From assembly GCA_002104945.1 (NCBI GenBank), contig MCFH01000019.1:466501-530500 (forward strand): 64,000 bases of DNA, given 5' to 3'. Position numbers and translations under genes: made by a program. Position 1 is the stretch's first letter, and each line of letters opens with the position of its first letter. Source of the DNA: Piromyces finnis. Its lineage: Eukaryota > Neocallimastigomycota > Neocallimastigomycetes > Neocallimastigales > Neocallimastigaceae. The notes beneath the pieces were generated by a model. The model ran no database searches. It was not told the DNA's origin and saw only the letters and a list, made by a program, of their open reading frames with translations. Below are positions 1 through 14,622 of this stretch, piece after piece.

Positions 1-1828
1 ATTTTCATTGTTAATTTCAAACCACTCTTTATTTGTTAGCTTAATGTTAGAAAAATTACTAAAAAGTTTATATAAATCTACTGTATCATTTTTCTCGATG
101 ATGTACTTATAATTTAATATTTCATAATCATATGTTAAACCACTATCATAAAAATTTACAATATAATTTAAAAAATTTATATAGCTATTTGTATATTCCA
201 TGTCAATATTTAAAGATAGTATTTTATTATTTTTATTTACTTTATTTAGTTGTTTTCTTATAAATTCCATTTTATCTTTATCGATTTTATCATTTCTGAT
301 ATTTTTAAGGAATATGTAATTAAACTGAGAAATAATTGTTTTGCGAATAAATGTACTAAGATATCTTTCATAATATAAATGTCTTACTTTTTCTGAAACA
401 AAAATTCCAAAATTAGTTCTCATATTATTTACAGTATATATTTTATGCATAATATACAATTTTCTTCGCAACTCTAAATTTTCATTTATATCATTGAATT
501 CCTTTTTATTTAATAATTCATTATAATTTTTTGAATTATCTAAATTAATTATATCATTATTATTAATAAAATCATGTTTGTCATTTATTGGATTATGATG
601 TGATTCTTTATTAACATCTTCTTCTTCATTAATAAGATTAATACTTATATCATCTAAACTTTTACTTTTTCTCAATTTATTATGATCATCTCCAAATAAA
701 TCGGAATATTCATCATCAAATTTTTGAAGAATTATAATTAAATGTTTGAAAAATGTTTCATAATTACTTTTACCATTGCTTTCATCAATTAATTCTTTGT
801 AAAATCTAATTCTATTTCTAAAAAAATGGGGGGTTTTATAAAGTTTAACGTTTAAAATTTTATATAAATATTGTAGAAAATCCTCAATTTCTTCATCTTT
901 AATGCCATCCACATAATCAGAATAATCAAAATCAGGATCAAGATCGCCCAAATCACAATCCATACCTTGAAAAAAGCAATCCCAAAAACCATCAATTAAT
1001 AGATTATTTATAGATATTAAGCTAAAATTAACATTATCTACAAAGTCGTTTTCAAATACATCATTAAAACTGTTATAGATATAACTAAAAAAAAGATTGA
1101 TGTTATTATTAAAAATATGATTAATTAATGATAAATTATTTTTCATATTACATAAATTCTCCCTGCATTCTTTAGATTTGTTTTCTTCTTCTTTCTTTTT
1201 TACTATCAAGTTGTATAAATTTGACAAAAAGGAATAATCAAGGTAAAAGAAATTTAGATTATAAAAATTAATATCTCTTGGGTTGATACTTTTTAATTCA
1301 TAAGCCTTTTCATCTATTTTCATTTTGGCTATGTTAAGTTTTTTGCATATATTCATAATTTCGTCGTAATATAAATATGCATTTTTATTATCAATGTATA
1401 AAATCTTTGATATTGGTTTTGAACTTTCAAAACTATTCAATATATTAAAAAAATCATTACTATTTATTTTAACCCTAAAGAAATTCAATTTCTCTTTTAA
1501 AAAATTTATTGTACTTTTTAAATGCAAAAAATTATCTTTATTTTTAATATTAAAAAAGAACAGAATAATGATTTTTAACGAGTTTTCAATCATTGATTTT
1601 TTCTGAAATAAAAATGAACTTTTAGCATTAATATTATTATCTAATTCAGAATTGATATTTTTATTATTATAATTGAATTTCATAAGCTGGTGATTTATTC
1701 TTGGTAAACTAATAAATTTTATATATTCAATTACAAAGAAGTTTATAAATTCATCATTCCTTAAAAGTGTTTTATAAATGCTATTAATATTACTATTTAT
1801 ATCAAATTCTTCATTATCATCATCATCA

Positions 1829-1862
<34 letters not shown>

Positions 1863-3288
1863 AAGTTTCAAATAAATTATCGATAATACTAGAATATTGC
1901 CTATTTGCATTTGAAATACTTTGAATTTTTAAATTTGAATTTTTATTGTCATTATTATCTTTATTATTGTAGCTGCTCCTATTGTTTTCATCGTTATTTT
2001 TGGTATTTAGATAATCTATATACATTATATCTTTTTCTTCAATTTCCTTTTTTAATTTTATGCATAATAAATCTACTAAATATTTTATCTGACTGACGAA
2101 CGCGATTACATAGTTATCGGGATCTTCTTGATATAATTTATTAACCTTGGTAAAAGGAATTTCGTACTTTTCACTAATATAATATTTGTTTTTTCGTCGA
2201 AATGGGCATTGTATTTTTTTGCTTGAAAGGGAGCGTTCTAAATTGATAAGCTTATTTTCGAGTTTATTCTTACTAACAGAGTTAAAGAGATTAATAGTGT
2301 AATAGTCTATATTTAAAATGGTTTTATAATAGTGAATATTATATAATTTAGAGAAATCGTATTTCTCGATTAATAATTTTCTATTGTTGATGTTATTTAG
2401 AATAAAATCGATTTCTTTAAGAATGCTGTTGGAATAACCAAATTTGTACACTTTTATATGCTTAATTTTATTTACATGATTAAATATAAAGTCGTTATCA
2501 TTTCTAATATCTTCAATGTAATAGGCTTCAGAAATAATAGGTTCAATTTCCACTTTGTGTTTAAGATATGTATATGGAATCCAATCCATAAATACTTCCT
2601 TTCCCATTTCTTTATATATTGCTGTTTTTTCTATATATTTCCAGTAATACTTTATCCATTCTATATTATCTTTTTCTATAAAATAATCAAGAGAATCAAG
2701 CTCCAACTGTTCGTTTTCTATTAATTCACTATATTGGATGTTTTTCGGCGTTAAATACTCCTTTATCATTAATTCATACAAATAATGTTCTAACTGGGTA
2801 TTATCCTTTTCATTTTCTAATAATAAATTAACTTTTTTTGTTTTTATTCTTTCAATATATCTTTCTTTGGGATATTTTTCACGGTATTGAACAAGATATT
2901 CTAATAAAATTATATTTCTAATTTTAATCTTTAAATAATATTGGTAGAGCTTAATGTAAAATAAGAAATTAATATATTTATTATATTCTCCTATTTTTAA
3001 TAATTTAATTAAACATTGACGGCTATTTTTAAAAAAATCTAATTCTTTTAAACATTTTAAATTGATAATATACATTTGAAGAAGATCGTAAATATCATCG
3101 ATATTATCGAAACTATTTTTGTTTATCTCTCTAATAATATCACTATTACTAAAATATTGATCAAATTGTAATAAAAAAGGGAGAATATCATTTGTTTTTT
3201 TGCATGAATCCATTAAAGCATTTAATGAAGATTCTGATAATATTTTTTGATTATTTTCATCTTTACTTTTATATTCCTTCTCGTCCAT
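1..3288 (-). CDS. Large hypothetical protein, N-terminal part (runs off left edge)
   Basis: An uninterrupted reading frame runs from an ATG at 3288 down to base 1, exactly 1,096 codons, and leaves the window still open; the C-terminus is therefore missing. Staying open this long in DNA this AT-rich is strong evidence of coding. The protein begins MDEKEYKSKDENNQKILSES, is rich in Lys, Asn, Ile, Leu and Tyr, has an Asn run followed by an Asp run around residues 475-490, and an acidic patch (DCDLGDLDPDFDYSDYVDG) near residue 785. I see no signal peptide, no clear membrane segment and no intron. Most of it looks alpha-helical. I do not recognise the family. The helical stretch before and after the acidic patch is faintly reminiscent of the MUN/Munc13-homology regions of fungal Unc13-like proteins, but this is a guess. 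Upstream of the start lies an imperfect TTATTATGT repeat. Confidence 0.8.
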
Positions 3289-3308
3289 TATTTAATTTCT
3301 TTTATATA

Positions 3309-3411
3309 TATATTATTATTGTCATTATTATTATTATTATGTTTATTATTATGTTTATTATTATTATGTTTATTATTATGTTTATTATTACGTTTATTAT
3401 TATTATATAAA
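3309..3411. repeat. Imperfect TTATTATGT / TTA repeat
   Basis: Reiterated TTATTATG and TTA units lie 20-120 bases upstream of the start of the large gene that ends at 3288, probably in its 5' UTR or promoter. Simple slippage repeat. Confidence 0.7.
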
Positions 3412-5326
3412 TTAATAAAGATTTAAAAATAAAAAATGTATAGGATCAGTGATACTTTTATTTTAAATTGTTTACTTATTTTTATGTATATTTATTAATT
3501 ATTACTTTTACTACTTACATATATATTATTTTTATCCTATCTATGTAAACTATGTAAACTAGCTAAAAAACTAGGGAATTTCCTAAAATTTTCTATATTA
3601 ATATATAATAATTAATATTATTATTAAGATTTGTTTATTTAAGTTTTATAATTAGGTCAAATTTATTACCCTAACTTATGATAAAGAAACTATTACTTCA
3701 TTAATACTTTTGAAGCGATTATTACGAATTATTACTATTATATTATTGATTATTAATTTTCTACAGTTGATATTTTGATACTCTAATAAATTTATGGAAA
3801 TATAAAACCTTTTATACTACAACATGGCGTAGTATTTTATACAAGGTTAATCATATGAATAATTTATAACTAGTCCATAAAAAAAATATACTTAATCACA
3901 TAAAATACATAACATTGAGGTTAATTATACTAATACTAAGATTATATTTATAATATATCAATTATCAAGTAAATATTAAATTTTAATTAATAAATAATAT
4001 ATAAAATTCTTTTTATATTAAAACATTTATCCTCTTATTTATTTATATACATTTATTATTATAATAAATTATTTTACTATAAAAAAAATAGTAAATAAAT
4101 ATTTGTTTAATAACACACACGAATTTTTAAATAACTAAATATTAACATAAAAATTTAATATTAAATATATTTTTATAAACAATTTTTTTATACAATTTTT
4201 TATATATTTACTAAAATAAAAACACAATCAAAAGATATTTCATAATATTCTAGATTCTAGTAATATTGATAAAGAATTCAATGATTCTATTATTATATTT
4301 TATAATATAATTAAAGAAACTTTTTCTTTAACCTAATATTAAATAATAAATAATAGGTTAATATAAAGTTTTAATATCAATTTTTTTGTAAAAGTAACCT
4401 GTAATCTTTATAAACATACTATTTATATTATTTAAAATTTTTAAGATTATATATATAATGAAGAAAATCTAATGATATAAGAACAAAACAATAACCCCCA
4501 GCATTTTGTTTAATTGAAATTAAAGGTATGCGTAATATGAAGATAATAAAACTAACTATTTTTACTAATTTATATTATTTTAATAATATATTAAAACAGG
4601 TATTTTCAATTATTATGGGATTTATATTGTTACACATTATTTATATTTAATGGTATATTTAATAGTTCAGTTACTTGGAAACATATTTAAAGATTAGTAA
4701 ATACAAATTTTATTGAATTTACCAATTATTTCTGTTAAATACATATATTTAAATTATTCTGATTTTTTTTATTAAAGGTAATGTAATATTCGTTTAGCTC
4801 CGTGTTATTATTATTATCTTTTATACCTATATATGCTCCATAATTTATCAAAGATAAGAATACTCATTCATATCTAGAAATTCAGGGTTTTCTTATATAT
4901 TAAAAATAACTATAGAATTACATTTACTTTCTTTTTCTTCACTTTCTTTTTCTTCACTTAATAAACTATTAAATTCTATTTTTGAAAACAAAACTTTATA
5001 ATAGTAACTTTAAAATAAAATTATTATCAAATTTAAAATAATTATTACTTTCATAATATTTATCATTCTTGTAATTTTCAAATAATTCTTTCAATACTTT
5101 TTCCAATATTTCATTTCTATAAGAAATACGTATAGTATTATCCTTAATTTTAAAACAAAAACAATTAACTTTGTAATCAATTATTATATTTAAAACATTT
5201 AAGATTTTTAATATTTACTTTTTATTTTTAATTTTTTAGATAGTAATTATTTTATACATTTTAATTTTATACATTTAATTTTATACATAAATTTTAGCTT
5301 TAGTTTCATTTTACTCAAAAAAAGAA
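3412..5326. other. AT-rich intergenic spacer
   Basis: About 1.9 kb with stop codons in all frames, short A and T runs and no open frame worth calling. I see no RNA gene or repeat family here. Confidence 0.6.
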
Positions 5327-5341
5327 AAAACTATTAACTAA
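5327..5341 (+). repeat. Downstream arm of inverted element flanking acidic gene A
   Basis: AAAACTATTAACTAA on the + strand, 58 bases past the stop of the minus-strand gene A. It is the exact inverse of the copy upstream of the same gene (6068-6082), so the two make a perfect 15-base inverted repeat around the gene. Confidence 0.75.
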
Positions 5342-5377
5342 AGGAATATTTTTTTTTTGAATTTCTATAAATTTAGA

Positions 5378-5400
5378 TTCATGATGAATCATGATGAATT
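5378..5400. repeat. Short direct repeat ATGATGAATC
   Basis: Two head-to-tail copies of a 10-base unit (ATGATGAATC then ATGATGAATT) directly beyond the stop codon of gene A, in its 3' UTR. Confidence 0.6.
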
Positions 5401-6020
5401 TAGACCATGTTTAATGGACTGTTTTCTAATGAATCTTTCTTAGATCTCTTGACCCAAAGGAAGACACCAGCTGATGAAAGAGCAGCTGCACCTGCAATAC
5501 CGGCAGCAGCTAAAGTACCATCGGTGCCTTCTTCATCATCAGCTGAATCTTCAGCATTGTCTTCGGCATCAAGATCATCAACATTCTTGATGTCATCTCC
5601 ACCTTCAACATCACCTTCATCATTGGCATTAGCATAGTCATCTGAAGCTTCACCTGCATCAGCTGCATCGGCTGCATCATTTGGTGATTCTCCATAATCA
5701 TCGGAAGCTTCACCTGCTTCTGCATCTGGATTAACACCATCAGCATCACCTGGTGTAATGTCTGATGAATCTGGATTTTCATTTGAATCACCAATTCCTG
5801 GAATATCATCAACATTAGCATTATCTGAAATATCAGCATTATCTAAAGCATCATCTTCCTTGTCTGAACCGATATCGGCAACATCTCCAACCTTAGATGG
5901 AATATCAGAAATGTCATCCTTAGTAGCTGGAGCAATATCTTCATCATCAGAAATTTCATTACTGTTAGCGAAAGCTAAAGCAGCAAGAGTAGTGAATAAT
6001 AAAATACTTTGGAACTTCAT
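5400..6020 (-). CDS. Acidic type I membrane protein, family member A
   Basis: 206 residues, single exon. A cleavable signal peptide (MKFQSILLFTTLAALAFA) is followed by a very acidic ectodomain of about 150 residues, rich in Asp, Ala, Asn, Ser and Gly, with the repeated motif GEASDDYG (twice, second copy GEASDDYA). An Ala/Gly-rich membrane helix (about residues 168-190, ending AGVFLWV) is followed by a basic stop-transfer sequence (KRSKKD) and a short tail ending NSPLNMV. Predicted topology is outside-acidic, inside-basic, at the plasma membrane or in the wall. Gene B (7643-8221) is the closest relative: both ends are almost identical and the middle differs. Codon choice (GCT, GGT, AAG, TTC) suggests strong expression. 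The start at 6020 is fixed by the signal peptide. The gene is bracketed by the 15-base inverted element at 5327 and 6068. Function unknown; I know no characterised homologue. Confidence 0.88.
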   Translation of the reverse strand: MKFQSILLFTTLAALAFANSNEISDDEDIAPATKDDISDIPSKVGDVADIGSDKEDDALDNADISDNANVDDIPGIGDSNENPDSSDITPGDADGVNPDAEAGEASDDYGESPNDAADAADAGEASDDYANANDEGDVEGGDDIKNVDDLDAEDNAEDSADDEEGTDGTLAAAGIAGAAALSSAGVFLWVKRSKKDSLENSPLNMV

Positions 6021-6067
6021 TTTGATTAGTTAGAAATTTGTATAAAAAAAAAAGTTTTAAAAGTTTC

Positions 6068-6082
6068 TTAGTTAATAGTTTT
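6068..6082 (-). promoter_or_regulatory. Upstream copy of AAAACTATTAACTAA element, gene A
   Basis: On the minus strand this reads AAAACTATTAACTAA, 47 bases before the ATG of gene A. The same string lies 41 bases before gene B and, in a 13-base form, 66 bases before gene E. A conserved 5' UTR or promoter element is the simplest reading; an inverse copy lies beyond each stop codon. Confidence 0.65.
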
Positions 6083-7586
<1,504 letters not shown>

Positions 7587-7601
7587 AAAACTATTAACTA
7601 A
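7587..7601 (+). promoter_or_regulatory. Upstream copy of AAAACTATTAACTAA element, gene B
   Basis: Exact 15-base match to the copy upstream of gene A, 41 bases before the ATG of gene B. Confidence 0.65.
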
Positions 7602-7642
7602 AAGAAAAAAAAACACTTTTTTTTAAAAAACTTTTATCAAAA

Positions 7643-8221
7643 ATGAAATTCCAATCTGTTTTATTATTAGCTTCTTTCACTGCTTTAGCTCTTGCTAACA
7701 GTAATGAAATCTCTGATGCTGAAGATCTCGCCCCAGCTACTAAGGATGATATTACTGCTGATGTTCCAGCTGATGTTCCAGCTACTAATGAAGATGCTGC
7801 TGATGTAGCTTCTGAAGAAGAAAATCCAGATGTTGACGGTATTGCTCCAGGTGATGTTGATGATACCGCTGACAATGCTGACAATGCTGATGTCGCTGAT
7901 AATGCTGATGTTGCTGATGATGCTGGTGAAGCTTCTGATGATTACGGAGATGATGCTGCTAATGCTGATGCTAACTCAACTGATGCTGCTGAAAATTCAG
8001 ATGATTACGGTAATGAAGAAGGTGATGATATCAAGAATGTCGATGATCTTGATGCCGGAGACAATGCTGAAGATTCAGCTGATGATGAAGAAGGAACCGA
8101 TGGTACTTTAGCTGCTGCTGGTATTGCTGGTGCTGCTGCACTTTCATCTGCTGGTATCTTCCTTTGGGTTAAGAGATCTAAGAAGGATTCATTAGAAAAC
8201 AGTCCATTAAACATGGCCTAA
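7643..8221 (+). CDS. Acidic type I membrane protein, family member B
   Basis: 192 residues, single exon, head-to-head with gene A. Signal peptide MKFQSVLLLASFTALALA, then an acidic ectodomain with an Ala/Asp/Asn repeat (DNADNADVADNADVADDA) and the motifs GEASDDYG and ENSDDYG. The last 65 or so residues are nearly the same as in gene A, including the DEEGTDGTLAAAG entry to the membrane helix, the LWVKRSKKDSLENSPLNM stop-transfer tail and a final Ala in place of Val. The middle of the ectodomain is shorter than in A and differs in repeat number. C-ending codons (ATC, TTC, AAC) and AAG are more frequent than in neighbouring sequence, which points to high expression. The start is set by the signal peptide and by the upstream element at 7587-7601. 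Likely a recent inverted duplication with gene A. Function unknown. Confidence 0.88.
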   Translation: MKFQSVLLLASFTALALANSNEISDAEDLAPATKDDITADVPADVPATNEDAADVASEEENPDVDGIAPGDVDDTADNADNADVADNADVADDAGEASDDYGDDAANADANSTDAAENSDDYGNEEGDDIKNVDDLDAGDNAEDSADDEEGTDGTLAAAGIAGAAALSSAGIFLWVKRSKKDSLENSPLNMA

Positions 8222-8253
8222 GTGAAATAAACCACTTTTAAAAAATCTTTTTT

Positions 8254-8268
8254 TTAGTTAGTAGTTTT
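8254..8268 (+). repeat. Downstream inverse element, gene B
   Basis: TTAGTTAGTAGTTTT, the inverse complement of the upstream element with one mismatch, 32 bases past the stop of gene B. Confidence 0.65.
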
Positions 8269-8445
8269 TCTAAATTAGAGTTCAAAAAAAAAAAAGAAAT
8301 AATTTAAAAAGAATATAACTAAAAGAAAAAAAATAATTTTTAAAAAATGTATAAACAAAAAATGTAAAAAAAAAAAATTAATTGTATAAAAATAATTATT
8401 TACTATCAAAAAAAGTTAAATAAAATCTAATTTTTATTTAAAAAA

Positions 8446-8681
8446 AAAAGCTTTATATACATAATAATTTTTTTTATTTACTTTATGGGTAAATTATATA
8501 TTTTCTTTTTTTAATTTAAATATTAAATAAGATAAAAGTATGATCTTGTAAGTAGGATGTTCAAAAAGCTTTATATACATAATAATTTTTTTTATTTACT
8601 TTATGGGTAAATTATATATTTTCTTTTTTTAATTTAAATATTAAATAAGATAAAAGTATGATCTTGTAAGTAGGATGTTCA
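8446..8681. repeat. Tandem duplication, 118-base unit x2
   Basis: A 118-base block beginning AAAAAGCTTTATATACATAA and ending AAGTAGGATGTTCA is present twice head-to-tail (copies break at about 8563). The copies look identical by eye, so the duplication is young or homogenised. Confidence 0.92.
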
Positions 8682-8903
8682 GAATAATTACAAGTAGTTG
8701 ATGTCTGATATTTTAATTCTATTAGATATTAGTAAATGTATAAAGATATTACATAATATAAACAACAAACACAAGAATAATTACAAGTAGTTTGATGTCT
8801 GATATTTTAATTCTATTAGTAAATGTATTCAATGTATTTGAATTTTCTATAAAAGAATTACTTACACTTCAGATATTACATAATAAAAACAACAAACACA
8901 AAG
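8682..8903. repeat. Second tandem duplication, diverged
   Basis: A block beginning GAATAATTACAAGTAGTT and ending AACAACAAACACAA occurs at 8682-8774 and again from 8775 to about 8903. The second copy carries an extra internal segment of about 30 bases. It abuts the 118-base duplication. Confidence 0.85.
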
Positions 8904-11712
8904 TTTTATCTTCAACAATCCTTTTTCTTTTTCTTTTTTTATTTTATAATGTTCATCTAATCTACAAACTATTCTCAAAATTCTTTCAATAATGATTTAA
9001 CAATTTTGTCAACTCTCTAAATTTAAGATTATTAAAATAATAATTCTATTATTATTTCGATATGAAATATACCATTAGTAATAATAATAGCATAATAAAA
9101 ATCTTTTATCTTTAAAAAGTAAATGAGATAACTATTTTTCTTTTTGCTTTATTTGGAATACTAATAGGTGTAATCATAAAGGTAAAAAAAATAACACTGA
9201 ATATTTTATCAACAATTTTATGAACTTTTAATTTTTTTTTTTTTTTTTTTTTACTTTTTTTCAAGAAACTAATAATAGCAATGACTGAAATACAAAAAAA
9301 AAAGTAGAATCTACACCATATTACTCTTAAAAACCTTAAATGATTTTCTAAAAAATTGATGTTTCTATTCTTGACCAGAAACTTTCCACTTATCTTTTCC
9401 ATCAATTCTTATTAATTATTTTTATCTTTTTTAGTTAAATCACCCAACTTATTATCTACTAATGAATGAATGAGATGATTGAAAAATTTCTTTTACTCAA
9501 AGATTTATCTATCTTTAGATAATTCAAAGATGAGGAAATTCTTTATTTTGTAGTCCATTAATTGACTTATTATCTTAAATATCTCCTTAATAATTTTCTT
9601 TTTTGTGGATCGAATGATTTGAGAAAAAAATATTATTTAAAAGGCTAATGATTGTACCTTCCACAAAAAAAAAAGTTACATTCATTAATTTTCAATAAAT
9701 ATTCAACAATGATAATTCATCCTGAAATACTACAATCACAAAACGAAAAAAAAAATCATATATTTTGTTTAAACTAGACAATTCATTTCAATTACAATGA
9801 TCCTATGTTGAAGTTCTTATTCCATTCAATAGAATATTATCACTTAAAACTAGTTATTAGAATTTTTTTTAAAATTTATAAAAGAATAATATTTTCATTT
9901 AATTTTTCAAAATATAATCCCAATAATAAATTATAAAGTTGTTTTTTTCCTTTTATCATTATATATACTTTTATACTTTTAATTCAAAAATCGTTTTAAA
10001 TATTTTATGTTTTAATGCCTTGAAAAAGGAAAGAAAAAAAAACTTTAACAATACTAATTTATTAGAATGAAAAAAAAACCCTTTACAACACTTTTTAGAT
10101 TTCCATTTTTAATGATATTAAAGAATTTCATACCAAAATCGTGTCTTTTAGTTATTAACTAATATTAATCAATAAAGGTATCAATGTTAAAATGCTAAAA
10201 AAAAAACAATCAAGTTAGGTCTTTAAATTAAATGTGAAAGACTATCAAAATACATTTTTTTGTTGTCTTAATAATAAAAAAAACTAATAAATAATAAATA
10301 TATGAAAATATAAAATATAAATATTGTTTTATCCTTGGTAAAAAGTATATATATATATATAAATAGTTGAAATATTGTTTTTCCCTTTTATGTTAAAATA
10401 ATAATAAATTTAAAAAAAAAAAAAAAAACATGATCTTTAAAATTTCCTAAAACTATGGAAGTAGAAAAAAATGTTTATATGATATCTTCTAGTTTTTGAC
10501 AATAAAAAAATTAGATAAATATGTATATATTATAAATATTAAATACTAAAACTTATAAATTAATAGATCTTAAAATGTCACAATACATCATGAAAAAAGA
10601 ATATTTAAAAAAAAAAATGTATTCTTAGTTTAAAAGAATCTAAATTTCTTTACAATATTACTTATGAAAATATGCAAAAAGTGCATCATAAAAATAAAAA
10701 CAAAAAGCATGTGCCATAATTAAAAGAATAGATGCATTGTAATGGGGGACATGCTGCGAAAATAACAACAACCTATTATTTTTTAATTTATTCTAAAGTA
10801 AAAATATAAATCACTAGAATATATATTTATATATTCTTTAAATATTTTAATCATTTTTTTTAATATATTAACTTTTTTTGAAAATAAGATGATAATAAAA
10901 TATTGTTTCATTTTTATTATTATTATTTTTATATAAATACATAATATATTTTAAAATAATTTAAAAGCTAAAAATAAACTTTTTACTTAAAGTCTAAAAT
11001 GTTAAAAATGTATCATTATCCACAGATCATAAACCTTAAAACTTTGCATAATGTGTTAAAAAAACCTTTTTTTTTTTTTAAGATTTCAATAGTTAAAAGG
11101 GTTACAAATGTTTCCATATATTATTTTTTTTATACTATTTTTTTCAATTTGGATAATTTAATATGATACATATTAGAAAAAAAAAAAAGGTTAAAATAAT
11201 AAAAATAAAAAAATACCCTTAATGGTTAAATGGATTATTACTTTAGTTTAAATAATACATTAATAAAGATATGAATATCTTTTCTATATAAGTAAAAGTT
11301 AAGACGAATGTCCTTAATAATATTATATATTTGATCTGCTATCTGCTTATTATTAAAAAAAATTAAAAAAAACTTTGAATATGTGTATAAAAATAAAAAT
11401 ACTTTTTTTCTTTTTTTTTAGAAGCTTTATTTTTAATAAAAATTAAAACTTTAAAAAAAAATAATATTTTATATTTATGAAAAAACTTTATTTTTAATAA
11501 TAATCACTAAAATAATTATATTCCTAAGGTATCAATATCAATATTATTATATTTAAAAAAAGAAAATATTATAAATTGGATAATTTTTTTTTAAGTTTTT
11601 ATTTACTATTAATAATATTAATAATGTTTAATATTTATATATTATATGTAATGTACCTTTCATAATAATTTTTTTTTAATCTTATTAATAATACAAGAGG
11701 AGAGGAAAAAAA
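8904..11712. other. AT-rich intergenic spacer
   Basis: About 2.8 kb with many A and T runs. A minus-strand frame at 9112-9405 has two hydrophobic stretches but ends in homopolymer-coded Lys and is not supported. I see no RNA gene or repeat family. Confidence 0.5.
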
Positions 11713-14589
11713 ATGTTAATAAGGATAATACTATCACTTATATTACTATCAAGAATATGTAAAAATTTAAATCAAACATAATATTGTATCTATGTACTAT
11801 AGGATATATAATGAATATTCATTTGTATTTCGTCATAATATAACTTATTATTATATATATTATCTATATTTATACATTTATACATTACTTTAAATAGATG
11901 TTGTGGTATACGGAATAACAGTAAATTTTTATACATTTTCATATGAAGATAAATGTGAATATTTGGAAGAAATAACCAACGATTTTAATGACTATTCTAA
12001 AAAAAATGGTTTAGACATTCATCTTAATAGAATTTTGCTATCACCAAGAAATATATCAGTATATGTTAATGATTATGATTCAACTGTAGAATCTATATTA
12101 AAAAAAAAAAATAAATCGTATGACCTTTTCATGATTAGTGCAGTTTATACAAACTTTTTTGATCCATATGTAGAAAATTTAAGATATTATGTATCAGAAG
12201 AAACTTTGGAATCCTATTTACATGGCATATCCTCTTCTTTGGGCATTATTAACGATAAAATAATAGGATTAGTAAATATATATTTATATATATATATTTT
12301 TTATTATTATTGAATATATTTATGTATTTATTCATAAATAAAATATTAATTTTTCATTTTACACTAAATAAATTATGATTTATTTAAATTAATCCTTTCA
12401 ATTATAATAATAATAATAATAATAATAACGACGACAACAATAATAATGATATTTATATAAGCCATTATACTTAGAAGTTGGTGTATTTTATTCTAATAAA
12501 GTATTACTTGAAAAATATAATAAAACAATACCTCAAACATGGAATCAACTTATTGATACAGCATCCTATATTCTAGAAGAAGAGAAGAAAATAGGAAATA
12601 ATGATTTAATTGGTTATTTGGGATACTTTCCAGGTAAAATATTCATCCAATAAGAAAAATTATAAATAATACATATATCTTTTTTGTTTGTTTGTTTGTT
12701 TGTTTGTTTGATAAATCTATAAATAATCATTTTTTAAAAAATAGAATAGTTGTCTATTTAAAAAATTAAAATATTTTATCATGATAAACTTAATAATATA
12801 TAATTAATTATATATATAATTAATTTATAAATATCAGAATCTGAAGGAATTATCGGTTCATTTATAGAATTTTTAAATTCATTTAGAGCTTCCTATGACA
12901 TGGGTTTACCAAGTTTTAATAGTCAAAATGCTATTGATGCCTTAATAAAAATAAAAGAAATAAAAGATAGTATTTCTTCAGGTATTAAAAAATGAATATA
13001 ATAAAATAGTCTTATTTTTTTTTTTTATCAAATTTATATTTTATTTTTGAAAATCGTTTATAGATAATACTATATAGAATATTTTAATAAATAAAAAAAA
13101 AAACATTATTTGTTTCTTTTAAAACTTTTTTTTAAATATTATTAATAAAGATGCCAATTTTAGGTGTTCTGAAGGTACGTTAACGGAAACTCTATCCAAA
13201 GGAAATACTATTTTTGGTCGATATTGGAATTTACCTTTGAATGATTTATACCATATTACAAAATTGCCTGGAGCAAAGGATGACATCTCCTCCTCTTTTT
13301 TTAACGGTTATTATTTAATTATGAATAAGAATATTGATGAGGAACATAAAAAGGCAACGGGTAAAGTTATTGATTTTATATTATCGAAAAAAACCCAATT
13401 GAAATATTTAAATAAGTTTATGAAGTATAGTGGAATGTCAGAATTATATAATAGTGAGGAATGTAATGAATTGTATTGTAATGTGTTCAAGAGTCTTCAA
13501 TTTGTAAAAAATGAAAAAGATATCATTAAACGGTATAACGAATGCAATAATCAAATTAAAAATTATATTAATGAATATATTTACGGGAATTCCAATACTG
13601 CCGAGGATACCTTAAAACATATAGATTATATCTATACCATCTATGATATTGCATACGATTCCTCTGTAGGAAAAACGATAACGGCTTTAATGATTATTGC
13701 CATCTATATCATTCTTATTTCATCCTTTTTACTTTGTGTTCGGAAATACAATATATTTTTAAAAATATTTAATAAAGATTATTGGATTGTGGCCATATCG
13801 GGTTTAATGCTTAGTATCTGTTACGGATTTTTCGCATTAGGAAAGGTTACCCTATTTAAATGTCAAACAAAGACGGTGGTAGCTTTATTTTGTACTTCTC
13901 TCTTTTACTTCCCATTACTTCTTAAATTGATTATTAATTTCCCAAACGAAAATAAATTCTCTCGTTTTATAAAAACCTATAGTACTCGAGCATTACTCGG
14001 AGTATTGTGTATCGATGCGATGACCATGTCTGGAATTTATTTCTATCCACCGTACGAGGTGGTAGAGGAATACATTGAAGATGGAATGAATTACAATGTT
14101 TGTAAATTAAAGGATGATCATGTCACGATGTATATCTATTCATTAATAGGTGTACGACTCCTGATATTTTTATCAGTTGCCTTTTTAACTTTTGTGGAAT
14201 GGAATACCGAAAGAATCTACAGAGATATACGAACCATTTCAGTTATTCTTTATGTTACCCTATTATTAGCTATTCTTTTATTAATAATTAATATTATAAA
14301 AGTTAAAGATATATATTTCAATATAATCTTTAAAGTTATGATCAGTATTTTATATGCATTAGCCGACTTTTTTGTAATATTTTGGTTGTATCTATATCAA
14401 TCCATGACCGATATAAAAGCCCTCAGTCAGGAAATTATCATTAAAAAAAGTATATTTAAGGAACCATCAATAAAACGAGTGTCAAGATCAAGATCAAAAA
14501 GAAAAACCTTTAAAGATAAAATATTAGAATTACACTATTCATCCAACAATATTGTTAGATATGACATTGACAATACCAATACCACCACT

Positions 14590-14622
<33 letters not shown>

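Noticed and set aside
5407-6033. Open frames on the opposite strand of acidic gene A (and the same for B, C, D, E)
   Set aside because: They are shadows caused by the biased codons of the acidic genes; no signal, start context or conservation of their own.
9112-9405. Minus-strand frame with two hydrophobic stretches
   Set aside because: Contains a Lys run from a homopolymer, ends abruptly and resembles nothing; could be decayed receptor sequence but cannot be supported.
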